From Haliea sp. (GTDB lineage: Bacteria > Pseudomonadota > Gammaproteobacteria > Pseudomonadales > Halieaceae), in contig JADJAL010000025.1 of NCBI GenBank assembly GCA_016704305.1, positions 12,312 to 76,311 of the forward strand: DNA of 64,000 nt. The letters run 5' to 3'. A model generated the notes under the pieces. That model did not search any database and was not told the origin of the DNA. It saw only the letters and a program-made list of their open reading frames with translations. Below, in pieces: positions 56,236 through 64,000 of the stretch. How positions within the stretch are numbered: the first letter of the stretch is position 1; each line of letters begins with the position of its first letter. Made by a program: the position numbers and the translations under genes.

Positions 56236-57447
56236 ATGATTGCGCGCGCAATTATTCTCGCCGCCGCGCTGCTATTCCCGTGGCATGGCATCGCTGCCGC
56301 CGATGCGACAACGTTTGTGTTGCGCGACAACTGTCCGCCGAGTTTTGAAAAAACAGACACGGGCATCTGCCAGCTCCGCACACTGTATGATTTTTACGAT
56401 TCCGTGCAGGGCGCGGGACTCGGCGGCACGCAGACAGCGCTGCCGGCGCATCGCGACGGCTTTACCCCCGAGCAGATTGACCTGGGCCGCTACCTGTTTT
56501 TCGATCCGGTGCTGTCGGGCGATGGGTCCATCGCCTGCGCCAGTTGCCACAGTCCACAGCAGGGCTTCTCGGATGGCCTGCCGCGCTCAAAGGGCATGGC
56601 GGGCAGGGAAGTTGCGCGCGCCGCGCCCACCTTGTGGAACACCGCCTTCCTGAACAAGTTTTTCTGGGATGCGCGTGCCACGACGCTGGAGGACCAGGCG
56701 GTAGGTCCGTTATTCGATCCCGATGAAATGGACAACACCCCGCAGAGACTGCTCGATTCCCTGAATGCCATCCCGGCATACCAGGCCATGTTCCGCCAGG
56801 CGTTCCCCGCGCGCGAGGAGGAGGGCATCGCACTGGATCAGGTCTATCTCGCGCTCGCGGCATTCCAGACGTCGTTGATTTCCCTGAACAGTCGCTATGA
56901 CCGTTATGCGCACGGCTATCATGCCGCGTTGTCCGAGCAGGAAGTCGAAGGCCTGAACATTTTCCGTTCCTTCGTGGCGCGCTGTGCGGAATGCCATACG
57001 CCGCCCCTGTTCACCAACCAGCAGATCGCGGTCATCGGCGCACCGGAGCCCGACGGATTGCCCCTTGATGTCGGCGCACAGATCACCTACGGTGCCCCTG
57101 AGTTAAAGGCCGGGTTCAAGGTGCCGACATTGCGCAACATCGTACAGACAGCGCCCTATATGCACTCGGGCAAATTTGACAACCTGCACCAGGTAGCGGA
57201 ATTCTATAACGGCGGGCGTGGACACGCGGTGCCGCAAGGCGTCGACTTGCACCTGCACTGGCATATTTCCTCACCGAACCTCACGGAGTATGAATTGGCC
57301 AGGCTGGTCGATTTCCTGGGCACATTGACGGACGAGAGTTTGACGCCCGAGGTGCCACTACAACTGCCCTCCGGTCTGGCCCCGGCAGGCAACACTATTC
57401 AATCGCACACTGCAAAAACAAAGACGACATCGGGAGATGCTTCATGA
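56236..57447 (+). CDS. Di-heme cytochrome c peroxidase / MauG-family protein
   Basis: 403 residues. Signal peptide (ARAIILAAALLFPWHGIAAA). Two c-type heme sites: ACASCHSPQQGFSDG and RCAECHTPPLFTN. Conserved PTLWNTAF, FWDARATTLEDQA, and FKVPTLRNIVQTAPYMHSG typical of bacterial CcpA/MauG. Catalyses H2O2- or O2-dependent oxidation in the periplasm; the partner substrate is not known. Stop overlaps the next gene (ATGA). ATG 56236 is preferred to 56215, which lies inside the preceding gene. Confidence 0.9.
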   Translation: MIARAIILAAALLFPWHGIAAADATTFVLRDNCPPSFEKTDTGICQLRTLYDFYDSVQGAGLGGTQTALPAHRDGFTPEQIDLGRYLFFDPVLSGDGSIACASCHSPQQGFSDGLPRSKGMAGREVARAAPTLWNTAFLNKFFWDARATTLEDQAVGPLFDPDEMDNTPQRLLDSLNAIPAYQAMFRQAFPAREEEGIALDQVYLALAAFQTSLISLNSRYDRYAHGYHAALSEQEVEGLNIFRSFVARCAECHTPPLFTNQQIAVIGAPEPDGLPLDVGAQITYGAPELKAGFKVPTLRNIVQTAPYMHSGKFDNLHQVAEFYNGGRGHAVPQGVDLHLHWHISSPNLTEYELARLVDFLGTLTDESLTPEVPLQLPSGLAPAGNTIQSHTAKTKTTSGDAS

Positions 57448-58970
57448 ACAAGGGAAAATTTCTGGCGCTGATCCTGATCGTGGCCGCATTCGCGGCCGGA
57501 CTGGGCCTGGGTAAGGGCAGGCAGGAGTCGTCAGCGCCTGTGGCCGTCTCCTCCGGTGGCAGCGGCGCCAATTATGGCGGTGGATTCAGTGCCGCGGACA
57601 ATGCGTTTACGCTGAGCGGCAACAGCAAATCCGTCGCCGGGCCGCCAATGACCGATGTCATCGTCGTCGTCAACGACGGAGAATCCATACAGCAGGCGGT
57701 GCAAAACGCTGAGCCCGGCACCACGATACAGGTCATGCCGGGTACCTATAAGGAAACCGTTTTTATCGACAAGGACGGCATTCGCCTGATCGGCATTATC
57801 CGCGATAGCCAGCGACCGGTGCTCGATGGCGAAGGGACGCTAAACGATGCGATCCTCTTCTCCGGCAACAACATCGTCGTCGAGAACTTCAAGATCACCC
57901 GCTACAAAGGCAATGGCATCATGAGCCAGGCGGGCAACAACTGGGAAATTCGCAATAACTTTATTGTCGATACCGGTGTGTACGGCATCTTTCCGCAATT
58001 GGGACAAAACGGCGTCATCGAGCACAACGTCGTGTCCGGCATCGAAGACGCGGCCATCTACGTCGGCATGAGCGACAACGTTCACGTCGCGTACAACGAC
58101 GTCTATGACAGCGTCGCGGGCATCGAAATCGAGAACAGCCGCCACGCCATCGTCGAAGCGAACAGGGTGTCCAACAACACCGGCGGCATCCTCGCGTTCA
58201 TCACGCCCGGCCTGCCGATCAAAACCACTTTCGACGTGATCATCCGCAACAACTTCATCCTCGCCAATAACCATGTCAATTTTGGCGCCCCAGGTTCCAC
58301 CGTCGCCGGGATTCCCGCAGGCACGGGCATTCTGGTGATGGCAGCGGACGATGTAGTGATCGAGGGTAATATCATCAAGGACAACAAGAACGCCGGCATC
58401 CTGATTACCGATCACGGCAATGCGTCGAATGTGACTGCCGACCCCGAGTCTGATCCCAATTCAGACCGCGTCAAGATCCTGAACAACACGATGATAAACA
58501 ACGGCTTCGAGCCAGTGTCGCTGATCAGCGCCTATATGCTCACGGAACTGAAAACGGGTAACCCCGACATTGTCAGCGTTGGGCCAACCGCGGACAGCTG
58601 CATCATCAACCCAGAGCAGTACATCACAGTGGGTCTGGGCAGCTTCACGGACTGCGACTTCACCAATACCGCAACAATCGGCAATTACCTGCTGGCGCCA
58701 GTGCCGCCGCGCGAGATCAAGCCGGAGGACAAAGGCAAGATTGCGTATCTGGGTATCTGCGCCGGATGTCATACCTACACGGGCCGTATGATTGGACCGC
58801 CAGTGCAAATCATCCAGGCCCTGTACATGGATAATCCACAGGGCATAGCAGACTTTATCGCCAATCCAACCAAGAAGCGTGATGACTATCCGGAAATGCC
58901 GCCACAGGATTACCTGGATGAAGCCACGCGCCTGGCTGTCGCGAAATACATGCTGCAAGTCACCAAGTAA
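57444..58970 (+). CDS. Parallel beta-helix protein fused to a C-terminal cytochrome c domain
   Basis: 508 residues. N-terminal anchor or signal helix (FLALILIVAAFAAGLGLG), a Gly/Ser linker, then a right-handed parallel beta-helix at about residues 75-340 with repeated N-rich turns (IVVENFKITRYKGNGI, NVHVAYNDVYDSVAGIEIENSRHAIVEANRV). This is the carbohydrate-binding / NosD-like fold. The last 90 residues carry one heme site, LGICAGCHTYTG, with distal Met in YPEMPPQDYL. It is translationally coupled to the di-heme peroxidase. The fusion implies electron transfer at a polymer- or ligand-binding surface; activity unknown. Confidence 0.85.
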   Translation: MNKGKFLALILIVAAFAAGLGLGKGRQESSAPVAVSSGGSGANYGGGFSAADNAFTLSGNSKSVAGPPMTDVIVVVNDGESIQQAVQNAEPGTTIQVMPGTYKETVFIDKDGIRLIGIIRDSQRPVLDGEGTLNDAILFSGNNIVVENFKITRYKGNGIMSQAGNNWEIRNNFIVDTGVYGIFPQLGQNGVIEHNVVSGIEDAAIYVGMSDNVHVAYNDVYDSVAGIEIENSRHAIVEANRVSNNTGGILAFITPGLPIKTTFDVIIRNNFILANNHVNFGAPGSTVAGIPAGTGILVMAADDVVIEGNIIKDNKNAGILITDHGNASNVTADPESDPNSDRVKILNNTMINNGFEPVSLISAYMLTELKTGNPDIVSVGPTADSCIINPEQYITVGLGSFTDCDFTNTATIGNYLLAPVPPREIKPEDKGKIAYLGICAGCHTYTGRMIGPPVQIIQALYMDNPQGIADFIANPTKKRDDYPEMPPQDYLDEATRLAVAKYMLQVTK

Positions 58971-58990
58971 GCCGCGTTGCATGCCGCAGC

Positions 58991-59030
58991 AAATTCCGCC
59001 CCCGTGCTTTCCCGGGAGCGGAATTTTGTT
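58991..59030 (+). terminator. Rho-independent terminator after the cytochrome operon
   Basis: AAATTCCGC pairs with GCGGAATTT across an 18-base GC-rich loop, followed by TTTTGTT. It begins 20 bp after the stop of the beta-helix gene. Confidence 0.65.
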
Positions 59031-59067
59031 ACTGTTGGCGACTCGATAATGATAAGTGGGAACCGCC

Positions 59068-59825
59068 ATGGCTCAACTTCAGGGTAAAGTCGCAATTGTT
59101 ACGGGTGCGGCGCGGGGATTGGGGCGCGCCTATGCCGAGGCGATGGCGGCCGAGGGCGCCGCGATCCTGGCCTGCGATGTGAACAACTGCGATGACACTA
59201 TCGCGGCAATACGCAGTGCGGGTGGCCAGGCCGAGGGCATCCTGACCGACATAGCCAGCATGGCCAGCTGCACGGCGATGGCGGAGCGCGCGGTCAGTGC
59301 CTTTGGCCGGATCGACATACTGGTCAACAACGCGGCCCTCTGCGGACTCAAGGGCGCGCGTTTGAACTGCTCGATGAAGCGCAGTGGGACGCCGTGATGA
59401 ATATCAACGTCAAGGGGCTGTGGCAGTGCTGCAAGGCGGTGGTGGGTCCGATGCGTGAGTCGGGCGGCGGCTCCATTATCAATATCTCGTCGCTGGCGGC
59501 GGTGTTCGGTTTGCCCTATGGACTCGATTACGTGGCGTCCAAGGCGGCGGTGATTGGCATGACACGCGGCATGGCGCGAGAGCTTGGCAAGGATCGTATC
59601 CGGGTCAATGCCGTGGCGCCGTCGGCGGTGATGACCGAGGGCACCGAGGAATTTTTTGGCGCGAAATTCGACAAGGCGAAACAGGTGATCGCCGCCGGGC
59701 AATTGATCCAGCGCAACCTGCAACCTACGGATCTCACCGGCACCATCATCTACCTCGCATCCGACAGCAGTGCGTTTGTCACCGGGCAAACGCACATGGT
59801 GGATGGCGGTTCGTGGTTTCTCTAG
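59068..59825 (+). CDS. Short-chain dehydrogenase (FabG-like), one frameshift
   Basis: MAQLQGKVAIVTGAARGLGRAYAEAM (TGxxxGLG), RIDILVNNAALCG, then a shift near 59356 into FELLDEAQWDAVMNINVKGLWQCC, NISSLAAVFGLPYGLDYVASKAAV (catalytic Ser, YVASK) and HMVDGGSWFL at the end. About 252 residues. A 3-hydroxyacyl or alcohol dehydrogenase; starts a run with the acyl-CoA dehydrogenase. Confidence 0.85.
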
Positions 59826-59845
59826 TGTCGCTGGAGCAAACCTAA

Positions 59846-61003
59846 GTGGCGTTGGAGCAGACCTACCCCGAAATCCGCTCCGCCGTATCAGCGTTGTGCG
59901 CGCAGTTTCCCGGCGAGTACTGGCGCAAGCTGGACGAAGACAGGGCCTATCCTACAGCGTTCGTGCAGGCGCTCACGGCTGCCGGTTATCTCGCTACGCT
60001 GATACCGCAGGAATACGGCGGCGCGGGCCTCCCGCTGGGTGCCGGTTGCGCCGTGCTGGAAGAGGTGCACCGCAGTGGCGGCAACGGCGCCGCCTGCCAT
60101 GCGCAGATGTACACGATGGGTACGCTGTTGCGCCATGGGAGCGATGAACAGAAACAGCGGTACCTGCCCGCCATCGCCTCCGGGGAGCTGCGCCTGCAGG
60201 CCTTCGGCGTGACGGAACCTGGCAGCGGCACGGATACCTCGCGGATTCGCACAAACGCGAGGCGCGATGGCGAACACTATGTGGTAAACGGCCAGAAGGT
60301 CTTTATCTCGCGCGCCGAGCATTCAGACCTGATGATCCTGCTGGTGCGGACGACCCCGCGCGAGCAGTGCGCCAAACACACCGACGGGATGTCCGTGCTG
60401 CTGGTGGATATGCGCGAGGCCGTGGGGAATGGTTTAAGCATCACGTCGATCGACACGATGATGAACCACGCCAGCACGGCACTGTTTTTTGACGATCTGC
60501 GGGTGCCGGTGCGCAACCTGATCGGCGTGGAAGGGCAGGGGTTTCGCTGCATTCTCGACGGCATGAACGCCGAGCGCATACTCATCGCGGCGGAGTGCAT
60601 CGGCGACGCGCGCTGGTTTATTGCCAAAGCATCCGACTACGCCCGCGAGCGCAACGTGTTTGATCGCCCGATTGGCGCCAACCAGGGCATACAATTTCCG
60701 CTTGCCCGGGCGTATGCACAGACCGAGGCGGCCGCGCTGATGGTGCAGCAGGCAGCGGATTTGTACGATGCGGGCAGGCCGACAGGTTCACAGGCGAACA
60801 TGGCCAAGCTGCTGGCATCCGAAGCGGCATGGTTTGCTGCCGACACCTGCATCCAGACGTTCGGCGGCTACGGTTTTGCCACCGAGTACGACGTCGAACG
60901 CAAGTTCCGCGAGACGCGCCTGTATCAGGTGGCGCCCATCTCCACCAACCTGATTTTGTCCCACATCGCGACGCGGGAACTCGATCTGCCCCGGTCGTTT
61001 TAA
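59846..61003 (+). CDS. Acyl-CoA dehydrogenase
   Basis: 385 residues, GTG start. Flavin motifs LQAFGVTEPGSGTDTSRIRT and YVVNGQKVFISRAEHSDLMI, then QGIQFPLARAYAQTEAAALM and a C-terminal QTFGGYGFATEYDVERKFRETRLYQV with the family fingerprint. Introduces an alpha-beta double bond into an acyl-CoA, passing electrons to ETF. 20 bp after the SDR. Confidence 0.93.
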   Translation: MALEQTYPEIRSAVSALCAQFPGEYWRKLDEDRAYPTAFVQALTAAGYLATLIPQEYGGAGLPLGAGCAVLEEVHRSGGNGAACHAQMYTMGTLLRHGSDEQKQRYLPAIASGELRLQAFGVTEPGSGTDTSRIRTNARRDGEHYVVNGQKVFISRAEHSDLMILLVRTTPREQCAKHTDGMSVLLVDMREAVGNGLSITSIDTMMNHASTALFFDDLRVPVRNLIGVEGQGFRCILDGMNAERILIAAECIGDARWFIAKASDYARERNVFDRPIGANQGIQFPLARAYAQTEAAALMVQQAADLYDAGRPTGSQANMAKLLASEAAWFAADTCIQTFGGYGFATEYDVERKFRETRLYQVAPISTNLILSHIATRELDLPRSF

Positions 61004-61011
61004 GGGCACCC

Positions 61012-61892
61012 ATGACTGCGATCGATATCGAATACCTGCAGCAATGGGTCGGTCGCACGCATACCCGATATGACCTCATATCCGCTGCGCCGGTGGCGGC
61101 GCTGTCTGCCAGCCTGGATCTTGCCGCCACGCGCGCAGTGTTTGGCGAGCCTCTCCCCGCCTTGTTGGCATTGGTTGTACTTCCACGATCTCGTGCCTAC
61201 CGCTCAATTGACACCGGATGGACACAGCGCCGCGCGGCGATTTCCCTGCCGCTGGTGCCGCTGCCACGGCGTATGTGGCCGGCAGCCACCTGCGCTTCCC
61301 AGCGCCGTTGTTGGTGGGTGATGAAGCGCAACGCGTATCCACCGTGCAATCAGTGACCCACAAGCAGGGGCGCAGTGGTGACCTGGTGTTTGTCACGCTG
61401 CGCCACCAGATATTCCGCGGCCAGATTCTGGCGATCGATGAAGAGCAGCGTTTGGTGTATCGCGATCAGCGCGTGGGTGATGACAATCCCACATCGAAGA
61501 CCAAGCCGACATCCGCGCCGTCCTCATCCGTGGCGCAATGGCGCAGGGAACTGTGTCCCGATACCGTGCTGTTGTTCCGCTATTCCGCCCTCACCTTCAA
61601 CAGCCATCGCATTCATTACGACCGGGACTATGCGATGGGCGTGGAGGGCTACGACGGATTGGTTGTGCAGGGACCTTTAACCGCCACACTGCTGCTGGAG
61701 TTGCTGCACCGGGAATTGCCCTCGGCGCGCATTGCCGCATTCGAGTTTCGGGCGCTCCGGCCGCTGCTGGCAAATGCACCACTGCGCCTGCAGGGGCGGC
61801 GCGATGAACAGGCGATCCATCTGTGGGCGCTCGATGCCAACGGTGATCTGGCGATGGAGGCGCGGGCCAGTCTGTCGAGTCATGGACGATAA
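61012..61892 (+). CDS. FAS1-like/MaoC-type dehydratase (HTD2-like), frameshifted
   Basis: MTAIDIEYLQQWVGRTHTRYDLISAAPVAALSASLD, then after shifts near 61178 and 61235 HLRFPAPLLVGDEAQRVSTVQSVTHKQGRSGDLVFVTLRHQIF, VLLFRYSALTFNSHRIHYDRDYA (the H-R-I-H-Y-D hot-dog hydratase signature) and a short tail. About 293 residues, the size of mesaconyl-C4-CoA-hydratase or HTD2-like enzymes. Hydrates or dehydrates a CoA or ACP ester. Eight bases after the dehydrogenase, so one operon. Confidence 0.82.
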
Positions 61893-61914
61893 AATGCCAT
61901 AGCCTCGCCACAAG

Positions 61915-61929
61915 ATTCACTCTGTGAAT
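61915..61929. promoter_or_regulatory. Palindrome upstream of isocitrate lyase (candidate operator)
   Basis: ATTCAC-TCT-GTGAAT, a perfect 6+6 inverted repeat with 3-bp spacer, about 140 bp before aceA in the 178-bp gap. Plausible regulator site, but no family assigned. Confidence 0.3.
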
Positions 61930-62070
61930 AGTAAAAATCCCCACGATTGATTTCAATTATATCCACTCGGTCATTACACTAGCCGCCGGTTGACCGGGTG
62001 GGTACCTGCGCGTCACGGTGCGATACCCGGCCAATGAAACTCCCGCAAACAAAAATCCAGAGGAACGACC

Positions 62071-63667
62071 ATGTCCACGATTCAAGACGAAATTGCTGAA
62101 TTGGCCCGGCTGCGACAGAGCAACGGCAGCGCTTGGGATCATATCAACCCGGAATCCGCTGCACGCATGCGTCTGCAGAATCGCTTCAGGACTGGCCTGG
62201 ATGTCGCCAGGTACACGGCAGCGATCATGCGCAAGGACATGGCCGACTACGCCGCCGACAGCAGCCAGTACACCCAGTCCCTGGGTTGCTGGCACGGCTT
62301 CATCGGTCAGCAGAAGCTGATTGCGATCAAGAAACACTTCAATGACACCAGCAAGCGCTACCTATACCTCTCGGGATGGATGATTGCGGCCCTGCGCTCA
62401 CAGTTCGGTCCGCTGCCCGACCAGTCCATGCATGAGAAAACCTCCGTGTCGGCGCTGATTGAAGAACTGTATACCTTCCTGCGCCAGGCGGATGCGCGCG
62501 AGCTGGGCGGCCTGTTCCGCGCGCTGGATGCTGCACGTGCGTCCGGCAATAAAGCGGAAGAGCAAAAAGTGCAAGCGCAGATCGACAATTTCCAGACCCA
62601 CGTTGTCCCTATCATTGCCGACATCGATGCCGGTTTTGGCAATGCGGAGGCCACTTACCTGCTGGCCAAGAAGATGATCGAGGCGGGGCGCCTGCGCCAT
62701 CCAGATCGAGAACCAGGTGTCCGACGAAAGCAGTGCGGTCACCGGATGGCAAGGTTACCGTTCCGCACGAGGGATTTCCTCGCCAAGATCCCGCGCTGTC
62801 CGCTACGCCTTCCTTGAGCTGGGCGTGGCCGAGGGTGTCATCGTAGCGCGTACCGACTCGCTCGGCGCCGGCCTCACCAAGCAGATCGCCGTGACCCACA
62901 CCCCGGGTGACCTGGGTGACCAGTACAACAGCTTCCTCGACATGGAAGAGCTGGACATCGCGGACATGAACCATGGCGACGTCATCATCAAATACCATGA
63001 CCAGCTGATGCGCCCCAGGCGCCTGCCTTCGAACCTGTACCAGTTCCGCAAGGGCACCGGAGAGGATCGCTGCGTGCTCGATTCCATTACCTCGCTGCAA
63101 CATGGCGCTGACCTCCTTTGGATCGAGACCGAAAAGCCGCACATCGGCCAGATCGCCGGCATGGTCAATCGCATCCGTGAGGTGATCCCCAACGCCAAGC
63201 TGGTGTACAACAACTCACCGTCCTTCAACTGGACGCTGAACTTCCGCCAGCAAATTTTTGACGCATGGAGTGCGGCGGGCAAAGACGTCTCCGCCTACAA
63301 ACGTGATGCGTTGATGAGCGTGGATTATGACGAAACTGAACTGGCGGCTGAAGCCGATGAGAAGATTCGCACCTTCCAGTCCGACTCAGCGCGTGAAGCG
63401 GGCATCTTCCACCATCTGATCACGCTGCCGACGTACCACACGGCAGCACTGTCGACTGACAACCTGGCCAAGGAGTACTTTGGCGAGCAGGGCATGCTGG
63501 GCTATGTGAAAGGCGTGCAGCGCAAGGAAATCCGCCAGGGTATCGCCTGCGTCAAGCGCAGAACATGGCCGGCTCCGGCCTGGGTGATGACCTAAGGAAT
63601 ACTTTGCCAGGCGAAGCCGCGTTGAGAAGCGGGTGGCAAGGACAACCCGATGAACCAGTTCGGCTGA
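62071..63667 (+). CDS. aceA: Isocitrate lyase (large form), several indels
   Basis: ATG 62071. MSTIQDEIAELARLRQSNGSAW, SGWMIAALRSQFGPLPDQSMHE, PIIADIDAGFGNAEATYLLAKKMIEAG, then a cluster of indels (62690-62790) through the catalytic KQCGH loop (recovered as EKQCGH once one A is added), then AVRYAFLELG, IVARTDSLGAGLTKQIAVTHTPGDLGDQYNSFLD and a further break near 63555. The C-terminus reads NMAGSGLGDD and, after another shift, FAGEAALRSGGKDNPMNQFG to a stop at 63667. About 532 residues, the large proteobacterial type. Cleaves isocitrate to glyoxylate and succinate for growth on acetate or fatty acids. Confidence 0.92.
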
Positions 63668-63706
63668 GGCATGGGTTGTCATCGGAGGTGGGTTGCCATT
63701 GAGCGG

Positions 63707-63736
63707 AAAGGGCGGGTTTATCCCCGCCCTTTTTTA
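63707..63736 (+). terminator. Rho-independent terminator of aceA
   Basis: AAAGGGCGGG, a short AT loop, CCCCGCCCTT and seven T residues, 40 bp after the reconstructed stop. Confidence 0.9.
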
Positions 63737-63809
63737 TTCTCGTGTTTTGGGGAATGCGCAGTGCCTGCTAAAAGGCGGCGGTACGTCGTTGGTTTGTTCC
63801 GGTGTCGTC

Positions 63810-63877
63810 GGCTGGAGGTGGGGCGTGCCTCGCTTGTTCGAAAGCTCACTCACCGCGAGACGCCCCCACCTCCAGCC
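63810..63877. repeat. Long GC-rich inverted repeat near the right end
   Basis: GGCTGGAGGTGGGGCG (63810-63825) pairs with CGCCCCCACCTCCAGCC (63861-63877), a 16-bp stem with one bulged C, and inside it CTCGC pairs with GCGAG. No T-run follows. The rest of 63737-64000 shows no recognisable gene or RNA; it may hold the start of a repeat element continuing past the window. Confidence 0.7.
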
Positions 63878-64000
63878 TCTATCTGTGCCAATGCGGAGCC
63901 TCCGTGGGGGATATATCGCGATCGAGGAGAATGTGACTTGTACTCTTCAGTGGGACCGTGTGGCGACAGGACGTCGCCACGCGAGCCTGTGCATGGATGC

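Overview
The window reads as chromosome of a GC-rich (roughly 60 percent by eye) gammaproteobacterium. The clearest evidence is gene order: tadA - mltF - purL, secD - secF - suhB - trmJ, then iscR-iscS-iscU-iscA-hscB-hscA-fdx-iscX - ndk - rlmN - pilW - rodZ - ispG - hisS - yfgM - bamB - der. This is the classical gammaproteobacterial housekeeping order. A marine OMG/Cellvibrionales-type lineage fits the catabolic content (Baeyer-Villiger monooxygenase, TonB receptor, large-form isocitrate lyase), but that placement is inference.

Layout. (1) 1-9.3 kb: minus-strand catabolic cluster with a TetR regulator, two SDRs, an unknown three-module Dabb/ABM-like protein, a Baeyer-Villiger monooxygenase, an N-terminally truncated MDR reductase, a putative iron dioxygenase, an alpha/beta hydrolase and a VOC protein. 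A divergent acyl-CoA synthetase follows at 9.4 kb. Two AT-rich palindromes containing TATATAAG sit exactly at the two internal promoters. (2) 9.4-16.5 kb: acyl-CoA synthetase, two enoyl-CoA hydratases, a Calx-beta/GDPD phosphodiesterase, an AEC transporter and a sugar-isomerase-like protein. Every one is interrupted by small indels, and an SDR remnant lies between two of them. (3) 16.5-20.4 kb: islet of small genes with three toxin-antitoxin pairs (VapBC, ParDE, YefM-YoeB), a YidH-like membrane protein, a small lipoprotein and a GST. Recurrent TAACGC...GTTA boxes and one good attC-like hairpin suggest integron-cassette ancestry. (4) 20.6-27 kb: MoxR / DUF58 / DUF4381 / BatA-BatB fusion / TPR / BatD operon. 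(5) 27-52.9 kb: the housekeeping block above. (6) 53-59 kb: TonB-dependent receptor divergent from three periplasmic c-type cytochrome genes, the last a parallel beta-helix fused to a cytochrome c domain. (7) 59-61.9 kb: SDR, acyl-CoA dehydrogenase and FAS1/MaoC-like dehydratase. (8) 62-63.7 kb: isocitrate lyase, a terminator and a large hairpin.

How the genes fit together. The 0-16 kb block has the parts for Baeyer-Villiger oxidation of a ketone, ester or lactone hydrolysis, alcohol oxidation, CoA activation and beta-oxidation. The 59-64 kb genes add fatty-acyl-CoA oxidation and the glyoxylate shunt. The 53-59 kb cluster looks like an outer-membrane uptake plus periplasmic heme-redox module of unknown substrate. 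The 35-52 kb block makes Fe-S clusters, which RlmN and IspG use.

Caveat. Single-base indels occur even in genes expected to be essential (hisS, suhB, hscA) and in the isocitrate lyase active site, often at short homopolymers, and yfgM carries an in-frame stop. Much of this is probably uncorrected sequencing error rather than decay. Coordinates of interrupted genes span the reconstructed gene.
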